A DNA stretch of 64,000 nt, from the NCBI RefSeq assembly GCF_004570385.1, contig NZ_SPQL01000009.1, positions 1 through 64,000 on the forward strand, read 5' to 3'. The DNA is from Blastococcus sp. CT_GayMR19 (lineage in GTDB: Bacteria > Actinomycetota > Actinomycetes > Mycobacteriales > Geodermatophilaceae). How positions within the stretch are numbered: position 1 is the first letter of the stretch; the number at the start of each line of letters is the position of its first letter. Below are positions 54,150-64,000 of the stretch, in pieces. The notes beneath the pieces are model-generated. The model saw nothing but the letters and a program-made list of their open reading frames with translations, was not told where the DNA came from and did not search any database. The translations under genes were made by a program, and so were the position numbers.

Positions 54150-55151
54150 ATGGACGTCGTCGAGGTCGTTCCCACGTTCGAGCAGTACGCGTTCACCTTC
54201 GGCGGCGTCGCCCCGTTGCGGCGGATCGCGCCCGGGACCGCGCTGCGTCTGTGGTCCGACGACGCGTTCTGCGGGGCCCTGCGCTCGACCAAGGACCTGG
54301 CGAGCGAGAAGGTCGACCTGCGGTTCGTCAACCCGCAGACCGGTCCGTTCTACGTCGAGGGCGCCGAACCCGGGGACGCCCTCGCCCTGCACTTCGTCGC
54401 GGTGGAGCCGGCCCGGGACTGGGGTGCCTCCGCGGCGATCCCGTTCTTCGGCGGCCTGACCAGCACCGACCGCGTCGCCACCCTGCAGGATCCGCTGCCC
54501 GACACCACCTGGATCTACGAGCTGGACCGGGCCCGGAACACGGTCACCTTCGCCGCGCAGCACAGCGACCTGCGGATCGACCTGCCGGTCGAGCCGATGC
54601 TCGGCACGGTCGGCGTCGCCCCGCCGGGTGGCGAGGTGCGCAGCTCCCTGGTGCCCGAGCGCTTCGGCGGCAACATGGACACGCCCCAGATGCGGGCCGG
54701 CACCACCTGCTTCCTGGGCGTCAACGTCGAGGGGGCGCTGTTCTCGATCGGTGACGGCCACTACCGGCAGGGCGAGGGCGAGGCCTGCGGCACGGCCGTC
54801 GAGGGCGCCATGACGACGACGCTGATCGTGGAGCTGATCAAGGGCGCCGCGCCCGCCTGGCCGCGGCTGGAGGACGACACGCACTGGATGACCGTGGGGT
54901 CGAGCCGACCCCTCGAGGACGCGTGGCGGATCGCCCAGGTGGAGCTGGTGCGCTGGTTCGGGCAGTTGTACGGCCTGCACGCGATGGACGCCTACCAGCT
55001 GCTCTCGCAGATCACGCAGGCGCCGATCGCCAACGTCGTCGACGCGAACTACAGCGCCGTGGTCAAGGCACGCAAGTCACTGCTGCCCCGCGCCACCGCC
55101 TACGGCGGCCTGCACGACGAGCTGCGCAGCCGCGCAGCGTCCCTGCTCTGA
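54150..55151 (+). CDS. acetamidase/formamidase family protein
   Basis: A 333-aa amidohydrolase of the FmdA/AmdA fold that splits short amides into acid and ammonia. Family blocks are VNPQTGPFYVEGAEPGD, EPMLGTVGVAPPGGEV, ERFGGNMDTPQMRAGT and GDGHYRQGEGEACGTAVE. The ATG at 54150 follows TAGGGT (54139-54144) by 5 nt. It lies between an alpha-hydroxy-acid oxidase and an SDR on the same strand, suggesting a small catabolic set, though the substrate is not known. Confidence 0.92.
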   Translation: MDVVEVVPTFEQYAFTFGGVAPLRRIAPGTALRLWSDDAFCGALRSTKDLASEKVDLRFVNPQTGPFYVEGAEPGDALALHFVAVEPARDWGASAAIPFFGGLTSTDRVATLQDPLPDTTWIYELDRARNTVTFAAQHSDLRIDLPVEPMLGTVGVAPPGGEVRSSLVPERFGGNMDTPQMRAGTTCFLGVNVEGALFSIGDGHYRQGEGEACGTAVEGAMTTTLIVELIKGAAPAWPRLEDDTHWMTVGSSRPLEDAWRIAQVELVRWFGQLYGLHAMDAYQLLSQITQAPIANVVDANYSAVVKARKSLLPRATAYGGLHDELRSRAASLL

Positions 55152-55170
55152 CCTCCTGGGAGAACCGGTC

Positions 55171-55935
55171 ATGGACCTACAGCTGAACGACGCGCGCGTG
55201 CTCGTCACCGGCGGCACGCGTGGCATCGGCCGGGCGATCGTCGAGGCGTTCGTCGACGAGGGCGCCGTCGTGGAGTTCTGCGCCCGGGACGCGGCGGAGA
55301 TCGAGGCGACGGAGAAGGCGGTCGCCGGGCGCGGCGGGGGACGGGCCACCGGGGTCCAGCTCGACGTCCGGGACGGGCCGGCTCTGACGTCGTGGGTGGC
55401 GGCCGCGGCCGGGCGGATGGGCGGTCTGGACGCCGTCGTCGCGAACGTCAGCGCGCTGGCCATCCCCGACACCGAGGAGAACTGGTACACGTCCTTCGAG
55501 GTCGACCTCATGCACACGGTCCGCCTGTCGCAAGCGGCCGTGCCGTACCTCGAGGCGAGCAGCAACGGCTCGATCGTGGCCATCTCCAGCGTGTCCGGGC
55601 GGGAGGCCGACTTCGCCGCCGGGCCCTACGGGACCATGAAGACGGCGATCATCGGCTACATCTCGGGGCTGGCCTTCCAGCTGGCCGGCCGGGGTGTGCG
55701 GGCCAACGTGGTCTCGCCCGGCAACACCTACTTCGAGGGTGGCGTCTGGCAGCAGATCGAGCAGGGGAACCCGGAGCTCTACTCGCTCGCCGTCGGGCTG
55801 AACCCCACCGGGCAGATGGGCACGCCCGACGATTCGGCGAAGGCAGCCGTCTTCCTGTCCAGCCCGGTGTCGAGCCGCACCACCGGTACCCACCTCGTCG
55901 TCGACGGCGCGCTGACCCGGGGCATCCAGCTGTGA
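55171..55935 (+). CDS. SDR-family oxidoreductase
   Basis: NAD(P)-dependent short-chain dehydrogenase of 254 aa. The cofactor motif is TGGTRGIG at residues 13-20, NVSALA replaces the usual NNAG-type motif, and the catalytic Ser, Tyr and Lys are in ISSVSG and GPYGTMK. The C-terminal segment HLVVDGALTRG is typical of classical SDRs. CTCCTGGGAG precedes the ATG at 55171, 19 bp after the acetamidase stop, so the two are probably co-transcribed. Substrate unknown. Confidence 0.92.
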   Translation: MDLQLNDARVLVTGGTRGIGRAIVEAFVDEGAVVEFCARDAAEIEATEKAVAGRGGGRATGVQLDVRDGPALTSWVAAAAGRMGGLDAVVANVSALAIPDTEENWYTSFEVDLMHTVRLSQAAVPYLEASSNGSIVAISSVSGREADFAAGPYGTMKTAIIGYISGLAFQLAGRGVRANVVSPGNTYFEGGVWQQIEQGNPELYSLAVGLNPTGQMGTPDDSAKAAVFLSSPVSSRTTGTHLVVDGALTRGIQL

Positions 55936-55984
55936 CGCGCCCCGACCGGCCGCACGCCCGGCCTTGCGTTTAGCGTTCGTCCGC

Positions 55985-56266
55985 ATGGCGCTCATCTATC
56001 CCGTGCTGGCCGATTCCCCGGAGCCCGAGGAGGGCTCGGCCCCCGACTTCGCCGAGCTCGAGACGGACCTGTCGGACCAGTGGCTGGTCGAGGTCGCCGT
56101 GAGCGAGGACGGCGACGACGGGTGCTTCGGCCCGCTGACGGCGCGCGAGGCGTGGGACCTCGCGATCGCGGTCGACAGCCGGCGTCCCGAGTGGTCGGTC
56201 TCCGTCGTCCCGCTCTACGCGCCGGAGCCCGCCGACGAGCTCATCACCCTCTTCGACGAGGACTGA
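55985..56266 (+). CDS. small acidic hypothetical protein
   Basis: A 93-aa strongly acidic protein with no motif that I recognise: DSPEPEEGSAPDFAELETDL, then WLVEVAVSEDGDDGCFGPLTAREAWDLAI and a tail LITLFDED. TAGCGT at 55971-55976 is 8 nt before the ATG, which favours this start over the frame's earlier codon. A terminator follows. Confidence 0.7.
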   Translation: MALIYPVLADSPEPEEGSAPDFAELETDLSDQWLVEVAVSEDGDDGCFGPLTAREAWDLAIAVDSRRPEWSVSVVPLYAPEPADELITLFDED

Positions 56267-56283
56267 GCCGGCTCACCGAACCG

Positions 56284-56315
56284 AGAGAGGCCCCGTCGTC
56301 GGACGGTGCCTCTCT
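56284..56315. terminator. bidirectional terminator between convergent genes
   Basis: AGAGAGGC (56284-56291) pairs with GCCTCTCT (56308-56315); after one mismatch the stem continues CCGTC/GACGG around loop GTCG. It sits between genes ending at 56266 (+) and 56333 (-). Confidence 0.8.
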
Positions 56316-56332
56316 GCTGACGTTGCTGCTCG

Positions 56333-56866
56333 TCAGAGCCGTGCGAGCAGTTCGCCCTTCTTGCTCGCGAACTCCTCGTCGGTGAGCACACCCAGGTCAC
56401 GGAGCCCCGCGAGCTTCCCGAGCTGCTCCGCGACGTCCAGCTGAGGTGCCGACTGCGCGACGGCGTCGGGCGGAAGAGGCGCGGCGGCCCGGCGGTCCCT
56501 GAGGACGACCGTGAGGTGGGTGAAGAGCTGTTCCGGCAGCCGGATGAGGGACTGCTTGCCATCCGACCAGTCGACGCGGACGGTGCGCGGTGGACGGGAA
56601 GCCGACTTCACGGTGGCATCGAGCGCTGCCCCCGCCACCTTCCCCATGAAACCGGGCAGGACCGCGCCCGCGACGATCTTGCCGACGGCGCCGGCGACGG
56701 CATAGCCACCGCCGGCCTCGGCGGCAACCTCTTCCCACTCCGCGACTTCGGCGGCGGTCAGCTTTCGCCCCATCAGCCCTGTCTGGACGACGAGGTCGCC
56801 CCGGAAGCCGGTCGACACTGTCGAGTCGATGTAGTGCCCGGCCACGACCTTGCCCTGTCCACTCAT
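56333..56866 (-). CDS. SHOCT-domain protein
   Basis: A 177-aa protein with a C-terminal SHOCT domain (LAGLRDLGVLTDEEFASKK) and an N-terminal part that has a central Gly/Ala-rich segment (GGYAVAGAVGKIVAGAVLPG) that may be membrane-associated. SHOCT domains are small helical hairpins used for oligomerisation or contact; the function is unknown. TACGGT on the minus strand lies about 20 nt upstream of the ATG at 56866, so a short leader is likely. Confidence 0.8.
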   Translation of the reverse strand: MSGQGKVVAGHYIDSTVSTGFRGDLVVQTGLMGRKLTAAEVAEWEEVAAEAGGGYAVAGAVGKIVAGAVLPGFMGKVAGAALDATVKSASRPPRTVRVDWSDGKQSLIRLPEQLFTHLTVVLRDRRAAAPLPPDAVAQSAPQLDVAEQLGKLAGLRDLGVLTDEEFASKKGELLARL

Positions 56867-56954
56867 TCTTCGATCACGAGTGGACCGTAATGAGGGCTGT
56901 CGACGTCGTTCGGACGAATCGCCGGATTGGCCGGACGGGTTCGTCTCAGTCGGC

Positions 56955-57623
56955 TCACCAGCCCCGCGCGCGCCATTCGCCGAGGTGCGGGCGCTCGGCG
57001 CCCAGCGTCGTGTCCCCGCCGTGGCCGGGGTAGACCCAGGTGCTGTCCGGTAGCGCGCCGAACAGCCGCTCCTCGACGTCGCCCATCAGGCGGGCGAACC
57101 GGGCGGCGTCCTGCTGCGTGTTGCCGACGCCCCCGGGGAACAGGCTGTCGCCGGTGAACACGTGCACCCCGGCGTCGTCCGGCCCACGCCACACGAGGGC
57201 GATGCTGCCCGGGGTGTGCCCCCGCAGGTGGACGACCTCGAGCGTCTGCTCGCCGACGGTCAGGGCGTCGCCGTGCTCGACGGTGCGCTGCACGGGCACC
57301 GGGAGGTCGGCGGCGTCGGCCCGGTGCGCCACGGTCTGCGCGCCGGTCGCCTCGACGACCTGGGGGAGCGCCCGGTGGTGGTCCCAGTGCCCGTGCGTGG
57401 TGACGACGGTGCGGAGGTCGGCGTCCCCGATCAGGGCCCGCAGCGACTCCGGCTCGGCGGCGGCGTCGATCAGCAGCGCCTCCCCGGTGGCGGTGCACCG
57501 CAGCAGGTAGGCGTTGTTGGCCATCTCGCTGACGGCGAGCTTGCGGATCGTCAGGCCGGGCAGGTCCCGCACGGCGGCGGGCCCGCCCACCTCGACGTCG
57601 CCGGTGTAGGCCGGAGCGCTCAC
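56955..57623 (-). CDS. MBL-fold metallo-hydrolase (glyoxalase II-like)
   Basis: Zinc-dependent hydrolase of 222 aa. The metal site is THGHWDHHRALP, with further ligands in LRGHTPGSIAL, FTGDSLFPGGVG and YPGHGGDTTLG. The pattern is that of hydroxyacylglutathione-hydrolase-like enzymes, but actinobacteria lack glutathione, so a mycothiol or other thioester is a possible substrate (inference). GTG start at 57623. An MBL gene in this position before uvrA is conserved in mycobacteria (Rv1637c). Confidence 0.9.
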   Translation of the reverse strand: MSAPAYTGDVEVGGPAAVRDLPGLTIRKLAVSEMANNAYLLRCTATGEALLIDAAAEPESLRALIGDADLRTVVTTHGHWDHHRALPQVVEATGAQTVAHRADAADLPVPVQRTVEHGDALTVGEQTLEVVHLRGHTPGSIALVWRGPDDAGVHVFTGDSLFPGGVGNTQQDAARFARLMGDVEERLFGALPDSTWVYPGHGGDTTLGAERPHLGEWRARGW

Positions 57624-57670
57624 GGAGGTCTCCCATCGAGACTGTCGGAGGGGGTCGTTACGGTCCAGGC

Positions 57671-59098
57671 ATGGACGCTAGTGGAGGTCTCGGGGCTGGA
57701 TCCGGCGTCAGCACCTCGGTCGTCGGTCTGCCGGCCACGGAGATCGCGGCACGGGTGCGGGCGGGGGAGCTCTCGGCGGTCGACGTCGTCCGCGCCCACT
57801 TGGAGCACATCGCGGCGGTCGACGCCCGGGTCGGGGCCTTCCGCGTCGTCCGGCGGGCCGCGGCGCTGATCGAGGCGGCCGCCGTCGACGCGGCTCCCGA
57901 CCGGGGCTCCCTGCCGCTGGCCGGGGTCCCGATCGCGATCAAGGACAACGTGGCCGTGGCCGGGGAGATCTGCACCGACGGATCGCCGGCGGCCCCGCAG
58001 GAGCCACGGACCGCCGACCATCCCGTCGTCGCCCGGCTGCGCGCCGCGGGAGCGGTCGTCGTGGGCATCACCCGCGCGCCCGAGCTCTGCCTCTACGCCG
58101 CGACGGACGGGCCGGGCACCGTCACCCGCAACCCCTGGGACACGGCCCGGTCGTCGGCCGGCAGCTCCGGGGGCAGCGCGGCGGCCGTCGCCTCGGGGAG
58201 CGTGCCGCTCGCGCACGGGAACGACGGGCTGGGGTCCCTGCGCCTTCCCGCGGCCGCCTGCGGGCTGGTCACCCTCAAGCCGGGCCGTGGCGTGGTCCCG
58301 GCGGACATCGGGTTCGACGACTGGTCGGGGATGGCGGTGAACGGGGCGCTGGCCACGACGGTCGCCGACGTCGCCCTGGCGCACGCGGTCATGGCGGGGG
58401 AGGAGCCCTCCTCCCCGGAGGCGTCGGGCCGGCCGCTGCGCATCGCCGTCTCCACGCGCTCACCGGTGCCCGGCGTCCGTGCCGACGGCCCATCGCTCGC
58501 CGCGGTCGACGCCGTCGTGGCCCTGCTCACCGCCGCCGGGCACACCGTCGTGCGGCGGGACCCGCCGATCACGATGGGCGCCGCCGCGGGGGCGCTCGCC
58601 CGGTGGATGGCCGGCGCCGAGGACGACGCGCAGCACCTCGGCATCGACCGCACCGCGCTGCAGCCGCGCAGCCGGGCGCATGCCCGGGTGGGCCGCCTGG
58701 TCCGGCGGGCGGGCCTGGTGCGGCCCCGGACCGCGGAGCGCTTCCGGGAGCGGATGGTCGCCTGGTTCGGCGACGTCGACCTGCTGCTCAGCCCGGTCAC
58801 CACCGGCCCGCCGCTGCCCGCGCGGCCGTGGCACGAGCGCTCCTTCCTGGCCAACATCACGGCCAACGCCCGCTGGGCGCCCTGGACCGCCGCCTGGAAC
58901 CTGGCGGGCCTCCCGGCGCTCGTCCTGCCTGCGGGCATCCGGCCGGAGGGGCTGCCCCTGGCGGTCCAGTTCGTCGGCCCCCCGGGAGCCGAAGGGCGAC
59001 TACTCTTGCTGGCCGGAGAGCTGGAACGTCAGCAGCCATGGCGCCGCTACGCGCCCGTGTTCGATCCCACCGCCACGCCGGCCGCGGCGCCCGTCTGA
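57671..59098 (+). CDS. amidase (amidase-signature family)
   Basis: Ser-cis-Ser-Lys amidase of 475 aa. The catalytic Lys is in GVPIAIKDNVAVAG, the signature SSAGSSGGSAAAVASG holds the cis-Ser, and the nucleophile Ser is in GLGSLRLPAA (canonical form GGGSIR). The Asn in GNDGLGS replaces a more common Thr. The substrate amide is not known. The ATG at 57671 has TACGGT (57659-57664) 6 nt upstream. The gene is 47 bp from the divergent MBL gene. Confidence 0.92.
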   Translation: MDASGGLGAGSGVSTSVVGLPATEIAARVRAGELSAVDVVRAHLEHIAAVDARVGAFRVVRRAAALIEAAAVDAAPDRGSLPLAGVPIAIKDNVAVAGEICTDGSPAAPQEPRTADHPVVARLRAAGAVVVGITRAPELCLYAATDGPGTVTRNPWDTARSSAGSSGGSAAAVASGSVPLAHGNDGLGSLRLPAAACGLVTLKPGRGVVPADIGFDDWSGMAVNGALATTVADVALAHAVMAGEEPSSPEASGRPLRIAVSTRSPVPGVRADGPSLAAVDAVVALLTAAGHTVVRRDPPITMGAAAGALARWMAGAEDDAQHLGIDRTALQPRSRAHARVGRLVRRAGLVRPRTAERFRERMVAWFGDVDLLLSPVTTGPPLPARPWHERSFLANITANARWAPWTAAWNLAGLPALVLPAGIRPEGLPLAVQFVGPPGAEGRLLLLAGELERQQPWRRYAPVFDPTATPAAAPV

Positions 59099-59239
59099 GC
59101 CCTCGTTCCCGACGGCGGCGCGCCGTTCCGCATGCGTGACGGGTCCGACAGCGGGGCACGCCGGGGAACGGGAACAGCTCTCCGACCGGGGCCCTTGGCT
59201 CCACTGATGCATCTGGCCACAGCGACTGACAGGGATCAC

Positions 59240-62131
<2,892 letters not shown>

Positions 62132-62141
62132 TCCGCTCGAC

Positions 62142-62175
62142 CGTCCGCCCCGGCACGGGTACGCCGGGGCGGACG
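62142..62175 (+). terminator. terminator of uvrA
   Basis: Perfect 13-bp stem CGTCCGCCCCGGC (62142-62154) and GCCGGGGCGGACG (62163-62175), 11 bp after the uvrA stop. Confidence 0.9.
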
Positions 62176-62199
62176 CCCACCCGCTCGGGAGGTATCGCG

Positions 62200-63129
62200 A
62201 TGACCGCCACGTCCGGCGAACCGAGGCTGCTGCAGCGTCCCGACGGCACGCGGCTGCACTTCCTGCGCTGGCTGCCGGACGGCGCGGTCCGGGGGACCGT
62301 CCAGATCGTCCACGGCGCGTCCGAGCACTCCGGACGCTACGGCCGGCTGGCGACGGCGCTGGCCGGCCGGGGGCTCGCCGCCTACGCGATGGACCTGCGC
62401 GGTCACGGCCGGACGGCGGAGAGCACCGGCGTCGGCCGGTTCGGACCGGGGGGCGTCGACGCCGTCCTGGAGGACGTCCGTGAGATGAACCTCCTGATCG
62501 AGGAGGCGCACCCCGGCGTGCCGAGGGTCCTGCTCGGGCACTCGATGGGGTCGATCATCGCGCTGGCGGCCGCCGAGCGGGCGGGCGGCGACCTCGTCGG
62601 CCTGGTGCTCTCCGGCCCGATCGGGGCGGCTCCGCACCTCGCGGACACAGTCACCGCACTGGACGAGGCCGTGGCCGCCGGCGCGGGGGACAACGCCCTC
62701 GATGCGCTCGGCGCGTTCAACCAGCCGTTCGAGCCGGCCCGCACCCGGTTCGACTGGCTCTCGCGCGACCCGGCCGAGGTGGACGCCTACATCGCCGACC
62801 CGCTCTGCGGTGACGACATGCCGCTGACCGCCGGCTACGCGGCCGGGGTGTTCCGGCTCGCGGTCGGGAGCGCCACCCCCGAGGCGATCACCCGGCTGCC
62901 CGACGACCTGCCGGTGCTGCTCCTCTCGGGCCACCTGGACCCCGTGGGCGGCGCCGGGGCGGCCCAGGTCACCGCGCTCGCCGAATTGCTCCGCGCCCGC
63001 GGCCTCCCCGTCGAGCAGCACGTCTATCCCGACGCCCGGCACGAGGTGTTCAACGAGACCAACCGCGACGAGGTGACCGGCGACCTGCTGACCTGGCTCG
63101 ACCGGCGCGTGGGCGCGCCGGCCCGCTGA
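62200..63129 (+). CDS. alpha/beta hydrolase (lysophospholipase / monoacylglycerol-lipase-like)
   Basis: A 309-aa hydrolase of the Hydrolase_4 type: oxyanion region VQIVHGASEHSGRYG, DLRGHGRTAEST, nucleophile Ser in LLGHSMGSIIAL, Asp in SGHLDPVGG and His in PDARHEVFNE. Cap-domain helices lie between residues about 145 and 235. This pattern is typical of monoacylglycerol lipases. GGGAGG lies 8-13 nt before the ATG at 62200. Confidence 0.9.
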   Translation: MTATSGEPRLLQRPDGTRLHFLRWLPDGAVRGTVQIVHGASEHSGRYGRLATALAGRGLAAYAMDLRGHGRTAESTGVGRFGPGGVDAVLEDVREMNLLIEEAHPGVPRVLLGHSMGSIIALAAAERAGGDLVGLVLSGPIGAAPHLADTVTALDEAVAAGAGDNALDALGAFNQPFEPARTRFDWLSRDPAEVDAYIADPLCGDDMPLTAGYAAGVFRLAVGSATPEAITRLPDDLPVLLLSGHLDPVGGAGAAQVTALAELLRARGLPVEQHVYPDARHEVFNETNRDEVTGDLLTWLDRRVGAPAR

Positions 63130-63156
63130 GCAGCCCCTTCTCGGCTGGAGGGAGCG

Positions 63157-63672
63157 CTACCGGGCCCGTCGACGCGGCCGGCCGTCGTTCCGGGCCGGCG
63201 CCTTCCAGTCCACCGCCCACGTGTCGCCGGGCGCCAGCCGCGCCCACCGCGAGGCCGCGGACGCCAGCTCGGCGGCCGCGGCGCGCAGCGCCTCGACCGG
63301 ATGGCCGGCGCGGCCGGGCTCCCCGGGCAGCACGTCGTCGCCGCGCGCGAGCCTTCCCACGAGGTCGGCCAGGTGCTCGGCCGCCTGGATCGCCGCGGCG
63401 CGCTCCTTCTTGAGCCGCGCCGACCGCTCGGCGGCGTGCGGCGGCTGCCGGCCCGAGACGTGCCGCATGCTTCCCCAGACGACCCCGTCGGCCACGCAGC
63501 CCCAGATGCCGTCGGTCACCCGGAGGCTCTGCTCGACCAGCGCATGCACCAGGTCGTGCGGCAGGTCGGCGCCGCCGCCCGCGCCCCGCATCCGGAAGAC
63601 GACACCGTCGCCGCGCTCGACCAGCGTCTCGACGGGTCGCCGGTCCGCCATCCGCTCGAACGTGATCCGCAC
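63157..63672 (-). CDS. conserved hypothetical protein
   Basis: A 171-aa protein of unknown function. The N-terminus shows a beta hairpin (MRITFERMADRRPVETLVER, GVVFRMRGAGGGADLPHDLVHALVEQ) that reads like a small conserved actinobacterial domain, followed by a long helix (ARLKKERAAAIQAAEHLADLV) and a basic tail ending RPRRRAR. The GTG at 63672 is used, but its ribosome-binding-site spacing is poor; the in-frame ATG at 63651 is an alternative. It is divergent from uvrC. Confidence 0.7.
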   Translation of the reverse strand: MRITFERMADRRPVETLVERGDGVVFRMRGAGGGADLPHDLVHALVEQSLRVTDGIWGCVADGVVWGSMRHVSGRQPPHAAERSARLKKERAAAIQAAEHLADLVGRLARGDDVLPGEPGRAGHPVEALRAAAAELASAASRWARLAPGDTWAVDWKAPARNDGRPRRRAR

Positions 63673-63778
63673 GCCTCCAGGGTCGCCGGTGTGGTCAACC
63701 GAGAATTGCTGAGGCTGCCGTGACCGGTGGTGCGACGGGGCACGGCGGTCTGTCGGTCTCCCGACCTAATCTGGAGCC

Positions 63779-64000
63779 ATGGCCGATCCGTCGACGTACC
63801 GCCCGGCGGTCGGCAGCATCCCCGAGTCGCCCGGGGTCTACCGGTTCCGTGACCCGTCCGGCCGGGTCATCTACGTCGGCAAGGCCAAGAGCCTCCGGCA
63901 GCGGCTGAACAGCTACTTCGCCGACGTCGCCGGCCTGCACCCGCGAACCCGCCAGATGGTGACGACGGCGGCGGCCGTGGACTGGACCGTCGTCGGCACC
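63779..64000 (+). CDS. uvrC: excinuclease ABC subunit C, 3'-truncated by window edge
   Basis: Only the first 74 residues are in the window. They hold the GIY-YIG nuclease domain that makes the 3' incision: [20 protein letters not shown] with the conserved Tyr residues and Arg40 in KSLRQRL. The ATG at 63779 has TAATCT (63767-63772) 6 nt upstream. With uvrA and uvrB it completes the repair set in this region. Confidence 0.95.
   Translation, partial: MADPSTYRPAVGSIPESPGVYRFRDPSGRVIYVGKAKSLRQRLNSYFADVAGLHPRTRQMVTTAAAVDWTVVGT

Noticed and set aside
59099-59239. LexA (SOS) box upstream of uvrA, and likewise before uvrB
   Set aside because: No GAAC-N4-GTTC-type palindrome could be found by eye in either upstream region.

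Overview
The window is a very GC-rich (low-70s % G+C by eye) actinobacterial chromosome segment. Protein content, many GTG starts, short leaders and gene order point to the Geodermatophilaceae (Blastococcus/Modestobacter/Geodermatophilus type); family level is an inference, genus is not claimed. Gene order over the first 22 kb matches, from memory, Mycobacterium tuberculosis Rv2674-Rv2697 (dut, DUF3710, hydrolase, OB-fold, DUF3159, ceoC/ceoB, APC permease, TrmA-like methyltransferase, dxs, rnd, DUF3000, hemE, hemY, hemQ, msrB), so this part is conserved core chromosome.

Layout. 1-13 kb: dUTPase and small conserved proteins; two TrkA-type K+ regulators divergent from an APC permease; TrmA-family RNA methyltransferase; dxs; thiamine-binding protein; a block of tandem hairpin repeats; an autoregulated-looking ArsR/SRPBCC pair. 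13-22 kb: secreted DNRLRE protein, RNase D, DUF3000, then hemE-hemY and hemQ of the coproporphyrin-dependent heme route, a DUF222/HNH protein next to a second copy of the dispersed repeat, and msrB. 22-27 kb: NarL-type two-component system divergent from a small membrane protein, a winged-helix-like protein, and a CspA-type cold-shock protein. 27-34 kb: Prim-Pol (LigD polymerase domain), TAP-type lipoprotein peptidase and ATP-dependent ligase C in one strand run; a wrecked VOC gene; RibD-like reductase; treZ. 34-43 kb: MacA/MacB-like efflux operon and a hydrolase lying between treZ and treX-treY. 43-64 kb: uvrB, a frameshifted MmcQ/YjbR gene, two TerC paralogues (the first behind a yybP-ykoY Mn2+ riboswitch), MFS transporter, S9 peptidase, AlkZ-like protein, an oxidase/acetamidase/SDR run, MBL hydrolase, amidase, uvrA, a lysophospholipase-like hydrolase and the start of uvrC.

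How genes work together: nucleotide-excision repair (uvrB, uvrA, uvrC) and LigC/Prim-Pol repair make the region rich in DNA repair; dut protects against dUTP; treX-treY-treZ release trehalose from glycogen; dxs feeds isoprenoids; hemE-hemY-hemQ make heme; the TerC riboswitch links export to Mn2+.

The most notable non-coding signals are (i) a dispersed repeat whose 7-bp stem is kept by compensatory base changes between two sites, (ii) a Mn2+ riboswitch whose ribosome-binding site is sequestered and which carries two copies of the anti-RBS octamer, and (iii) a recurrent TANNNT hexamer 5-8 nt before start codons, which suggests many leaderless transcripts and helps choose starts. No tRNA, rRNA, CRISPR array, insertion sequence or prophage was seen.
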